A stretch of DNA of 64,000 nt from Vibrio japonicus (GTDB lineage Bacteria; Pseudomonadota; Gammaproteobacteria; Enterobacterales; Vibrionaceae): the NCBI RefSeq assembly GCF_024582835.1, contig NZ_CP102096.1, positions 124,001-188,000 on the forward strand. Direction: 5' to 3'. The position numbers and the translations under genes are program-made. Below, one piece after another: positions 60,724 through 64,000 of this stretch (position 1 is the stretch's first letter; each line of letters starts with the position of its first letter). The notes under the pieces were generated by a model. It had not been told where the DNA came from, ran no database searches, and saw only the letters and a list, made by a program, of their open reading frames with translations.

Positions 60724-61889
60724 TAGATACTCTCCTTAGCAATAAGGAAGGCTTGCTCTAGATCTGAGATAAGATCTTCTGCGTCTTCCAAGCCTACAGA
60801 CAGGCGCAAGAGCAATTGTGAAACGCCAGCCTCAGCAAGCGCCTCTTCACCCATCGCACGATGCGTCATAGATGCAGGATGGCAGATAAGGCTTTCTACG
60901 CCACCTAAAGACTCAGCTAAAGAGAATAGCTCTAATTTTTCTACGAAGACTTTCAGTTGCTCAAAACTGCCAGAAAATTCGAAGCTAAGCATGGAACCAA
61001 ATCCAGATTGCTGTTTTTTCGCGATATCGTGCCCAGGGTGCTCTGGGAGGCTAGGGTGGTAGATCGTACCAACAAGCTCTTGGTCTTTAAGGAAGTTCAG
61101 GATCTGCGCAGAGCTTTCTTCATGTACACGCATACGGGCACCCAATGTACGGATACCACGTAAAGTCATGTAGCTATCAAAAGGAGTACCTGTCGCACCG
61201 ATACAGTTTCCCCACCATGAAAGTTCTTCCGCGTGTTCTTCTGTTTTGGTGACGATGACACCACCGATCACATCAGAATGGCCATTAATGTATTTTGTCG
61301 TTGAGTGAATAACAAAGTCTGCACCAAGCTCTAAAGGTTTTTGGAATACAGGTGTCAAAAACGTATTGTCTACTGCTACCAAAGCGCCGATTTTTTTCGC
61401 TTGGGTACATATTTTCTCAATGTCGACCACGCGAACAAGTGGGTTAGAGGGGGTTTCTAGAAGAACAAGCTTAGGCTTTTGTGCCAAAGCGTCAGACAAT
61501 GCCTGCTCATCTGATTGATCGATAAACAGAACTTTAAAATCACCTTTCTGAGCGCGTGTATTAAACAAGCGGTAGGTCCCACCGTAGCAGTCATGTGGTG
61601 CGACAATCAGATCATCTGGACCAAGAAATGCGGATACCCAAAGGTTGAGTGCTGACGTTCCGCAATTTGTAACCACGGCTCCTTTGCCTGATTCTAACTC
61701 GTATAGTGCCGTTTCAAGTAATCCTCTGTTGGGGTTACCTGAACGGGTGTAGTCATATGTTGGGACTTCTCCAAACGCAGGAAATCCATAGTTGGTCGAA
61801 AGATAAATTGGGGGGACAACAGCATGATGTTGTGTGTCTGACTCGATACCAGTACGTACCGCGATTGTGGCTGGCTTGCGGGCGCTCAT
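60723..61889 (-). CDS. metB: cystathionine gamma-synthase MetB
   Basis: A 388-residue PLP enzyme joining O-succinylhomoserine and cysteine. The PLP lysine is in HSTTKYINGHSD; YDYTRSGNPNR and the substrate loop SLGGVESLICHPA are conserved. The ATG at 61889 follows AGGAAACACTT; the upstream ATG at 61907 is rejected. It starts from the MetJ-box array shared with metJ. Confidence 0.95.
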   Translation of the reverse strand: MSARKPATIAVRTGIESDTQHHAVVPPIYLSTNYGFPAFGEVPTYDYTRSGNPNRGLLETALYELESGKGAVVTNCGTSALNLWVSAFLGPDDLIVAPHDCYGGTYRLFNTRAQKGDFKVLFIDQSDEQALSDALAQKPKLVLLETPSNPLVRVVDIEKICTQAKKIGALVAVDNTFLTPVFQKPLELGADFVIHSTTKYINGHSDVIGGVIVTKTEEHAEELSWWGNCIGATGTPFDSYMTLRGIRTLGARMRVHEESSAQILNFLKDQELVGTIYHPSLPEHPGHDIAKKQQSGFGSMLSFEFSGSFEQLKVFVEKLELFSLAESLGGVESLICHPASMTHRAMGEEALAEAGVSQLLLRLSVGLEDAEDLISDLEQAFLIAKESI

Positions 61890-61997
61890 AAGTGTTTCCT
61901 TTCGCACAGTGGTGACAACTTGCAGGGATTACGCTATATCTGTGTTAGATAGAGATAATCCAGTTCCATACTTAGATACTTTACTTATCATCCTTTG

Positions 61998-62029
61998 AGA
62001 CGTCAACACTTCTGGACGTCCATATGTCT
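61998..62029. promoter_or_regulatory. array of four contiguous MetJ boxes between metB and metJ
   Basis: Four head-to-tail 8-mers against AGACGTCT: AGACGTCA (7/8), ACACTTCT (6/8), GGACGTCC (6/8) and ATATGTCT (6/8). They lie in the 214-bp divergent region, serving metBL and metJ autoregulation. Confidence 0.9.
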
Positions 62030-62103
62030 TTGCTTATGGCCATAAATCCCGCTAAAATTACGCCTTCTGATTTTTATCCATCAAAAATTATTAAAGGTGC
62101 GCA

Positions 62104-62424
62104 ATGGCAGACTGGAATGGCGAATACATTAGCCCGTACGCTGAACATGGAAAGAAAAGTGAACAAGTAAAAAAAATTACTGTTTCGATTCCACTGAAAG
62201 TATTAAAGGTACTCACTGACGAGCGTACACGCCGTCAGATTAACAATCTACGCCATGCGACAAATAGTGAGCTATTGTGCGAAGCATTTCTACATGCCTA
62301 CACTGGCCAGCCACTTCCGACGGATGAAGATCTACGTAAAGACCGCCCAGATGATATCCCTGCAGAAGTGAAGCGTCTGATGACGGAAATGGGCATTGAG
62401 TTCGAAGCGTTTGACGAAGAATAA
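62104..62424 (+). CDS. metJ: methionine repressor MetJ
   Basis: A 106-residue ribbon-helix-helix protein. [35 protein letters not shown] contains the DNA-binding beta strand and the helices that bind S-adenosylmethionine as co-repressor. Nearly the length of the enteric protein. It is divergent from metB across the operator array. Confidence 0.97.
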   Translation: MADWNGEYISPYAEHGKKSEQVKKITVSIPLKVLKVLTDERTRRQINNLRHATNSELLCEAFLHAYTGQPLPTDEDLRKDRPDDIPAEVKRLMTEMGIEFEAFDEE

Positions 62425-62510
62425 AAATCTCTTGTCACATAGAGTGTCGAGAGCAGAAAAGCAGTAACAAACGCACCATTATTTTCGCTGATGCTGGCTA
62501 CCGTGAGATA

Positions 62511-62543
62511 AAAAAGCCGCTGATTGATATCAGCGGCTTTTGT
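62511..62543. terminator. bidirectional terminator, metJ side / malic enzyme
   Basis: AAAGCCGCTGAT TGAT ATCAGCGGCTTT, with A and T runs on both sides; about 90 bp after metJ. Confidence 0.9.
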
Positions 62544-62557
62544 TTGAGAGTAGGAAA

Positions 62558-63835
62558 TTAACCTTCCATGTATCCTTCAGGCATTTCGATACGAGCGACA
62601 CCTGAATCAACGGCCGCTTGCGCGACGGCTTTAGCTACGCGCGGAAGTAAACGAGAGTCCATAGGCTTTGGAATGATGTAGCCAGGACCGAATTCTAGGC
62701 TATCCACGCCTGCTGCTTTTAACACTTCAGCTGGAACGTCTTCTTTCGCTAGCTGACGAATTGCTTCAACCGCTGCCAGTTTCATTTCATCATTAATTTC
62801 ACTAGCACGAACATCCAATGCCCCGCGGAAGATGAATGGGAAACAAAGAACGTTATTGACTTGGTTAGGGTAATCACTGCGGCCAGTACCCATGATGAGG
62901 TCATTGCGGACTTCATGTGCAAGTTCTGGTTTGATCTCTGGATCTGGGTTAGAACACGCAAACACAATAGGCTTATCGGCCATGAGTTTTAGTGCTTCTG
63001 GTGGTAATAGGTTTGGACCTGATACACCAAGGAATAGGTCTGCGCCTTCGATTACGTCTTCAAGAGTGCGTTTATCTGTATTGTTGGCAAAGAGTTGCTT
63101 GTATTCATTTAGGTCGTCGCGACGAGTGTGGATAACGCCTTTGCGGTCAAGCATGTAGATTTTTTCACGCATAGCGCCACACTTAATCAGTAGCTCCATA
63201 CATGCGACAGCGGCTGCACCCGCGCCCAAACAAACAATGGTTGTTTCTTCAAGCTTTTTACCTTGCAGCTCAATTGCGTTCAACATACCTGCTGCAGTGA
63301 CGATAGCTGTGCCGTGTTGATCATCGTGGAAAACAGGCACGTCACAGCGTTCAATAAGCTGTTTTTCAATCTCAAAGCAATCAGGTGCTTTGATATCTTC
63401 TAAGTTAATACCACCAAAAGTGTCTGCGATGTTTGCTACTGTATCAACAAACTCGTCAATAGTGCGGTGCTTTACTTGAATATCAATAGAATCTAAGCCG
63501 GCAAAACGTTTGAACAGAAGTGCTTTACCTTCCATAACAGGCTTAGATGCCATTGGACCTAAATTACCTAAACCAAGAATTGCGGTACCGTTAGAGATAA
63601 CAGCGACCATATTGCCTTTGGCAGTGTATTTGTAAATATTCTCTGGATTTTGCGCGATTTCACGAACTGGCTCAGCGACACCTGGGCTGTATGCCAGTGC
63701 CAGATCACCAGCTGTTTCTGCTGGAGTGGTGAGCTCAACTGAAATTTTACCCGCCGTTGGGTATGCATGATAGTCAAGTGCTTGCTGGCGGAATTGTTCT
63801 TCAGGGGATAATTCTTCGCGATTGTCTTCTGACAT
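62558..63835 (-). CDS. malic enzyme (NAD(P)-dependent, without phosphotransacetylase domain)
   Basis: A 425-residue enzyme converting malate to pyruvate and CO2. [12 protein letters not shown], the [18 protein letters not shown] metal-binding segment, DDQHGTAIV, and the nucleotide fold [10 protein letters not shown] are intact. It lacks the C-terminal PTA-like domain of full MaeB, so it is the short bacterial form; cofactor choice is not settled by sequence alone. It is convergent with metJ. Confidence 0.92.
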   Translation of the reverse strand: MSEDNREELSPEEQFRQQALDYHAYPTAGKISVELTTPAETAGDLALAYSPGVAEPVREIAQNPENIYKYTAKGNMVAVISNGTAILGLGNLGPMASKPVMEGKALLFKRFAGLDSIDIQVKHRTIDEFVDTVANIADTFGGINLEDIKAPDCFEIEKQLIERCDVPVFHDDQHGTAIVTAAGMLNAIELQGKKLEETTIVCLGAGAAAVACMELLIKCGAMREKIYMLDRKGVIHTRRDDLNEYKQLFANNTDKRTLEDVIEGADLFLGVSGPNLLPPEALKLMADKPIVFACSNPDPEIKPELAHEVRNDLIMGTGRSDYPNQVNNVLCFPFIFRGALDVRASEINDEMKLAAVEAIRQLAKEDVPAEVLKAAGVDSLEFGPGYIIPKPMDSRLLPRVAKAVAQAAVDSGVARIEMPEGYMEG

Positions 63836-64000
63836 GGATGTGGGTACTCATTAATAATTATAAGGAAAGGGGAAATCCATTTTAGAGTAACTAAGTCAAG
63901 CTGCAAAGGTTGTAATGCGACGGATAATCACAAAATATTGGAATTGACTGGAGATAAGACCAGATAGGGAGAGATGCCTCTGAATATGACAATCATTGTC
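63836..64000. other. upstream region of the malic enzyme gene
   Basis: 165 bp to the window end; no gene recognised. Presumably holds the malic enzyme promoter. Confidence 0.4.

Overview
This window is a stretch of a gammaproteobacterial chromosome, almost certainly the large chromosome of a Vibrio. The evidence is the Vibrio-type 16S rRNA gene, intergenic rRNA spacers carrying Ile-Ala or Glu-Lys-Ala-Val tRNAs, and gene order shared with enteric bacteria: rsmD/ftsYEX/rpoH, sthA-fabR-yijD/trmA-btuB-murI-rrn, and metF/metLB/metJ. I cannot name the species from sequence alone.

Layout. 1-0.7 kb: 3' end of an HDOD-type signalling protein. 0.7-4.0 kb: an arsenic operon of the ArsJ type (arsR, a dedicated GAPDH, a dual-specificity-type phosphatase, arsJ), which makes and exports an arseno-sugar-phosphate. 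4-9.6 kb: acyltransferase, small membrane proteins (YhhM, YhhN, YhgN, YhhL types), YecH, an unannotated 26-residue membrane peptide, and RsmD. 9.8-13.8 kb: ftsY-ftsE-ftsX-rpoH, with a 13-unit Ala-Glu hexanucleotide repeat in ftsY. 13.8-24.5 kb: a DnaA-box-rich gap, glpE-glpG, a FliL-like protein, ubiC-ubiA, plsB/dgkA, lexA with two SOS boxes, a methyltransferase behind a possible Fur box, and the formaldehyde-detoxification pair frmA-fghA. 24.5-33.3 kb: sthA, fabR-yijD, a VOC protein, trmA, a cobalamin riboswitch with btuB, a DUF71 ATP-pyrophosphatase, murI, and a membrane-anchored RRM protein.

33.5-50.4 kb holds three complete tandem rRNA operons. Their spacers differ (no tRNA; Ile-Ala; Glu-Lys-Ala-Val), and a tRNA-Asp follows the third. 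A segment of about 5 kb (23S-5S-promoter-16S) is repeated, apparently without change, at an offset of 5611 bp. Operon 1 has a double promoter; operons 2 and 3 share a different single promoter.

50.5-55.5 kb is a mobile-element pile-up: a 16-bp end remnant, two full IS630-family copies and two left-truncated copies head to tail. A broken IS110/IS1111-type element sits inside the terminal repeat of the last copy. 55.6-63.8 kb returns to core genes: glpX, zapB, metF, metL, metB, metJ with arrays of MetJ boxes, and a malic enzyme.

The most distinctive parts are the IS630 ladder with its IS1111 insertion (whose non-coding end contains an 8-nt complement of the target flank), the mosaic triple rRNA array, the btuB-DUF71 pair, and several tiny open frames that ordinary annotation would miss. 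Everything here is read by eye; no alignment, folding or database search was run.
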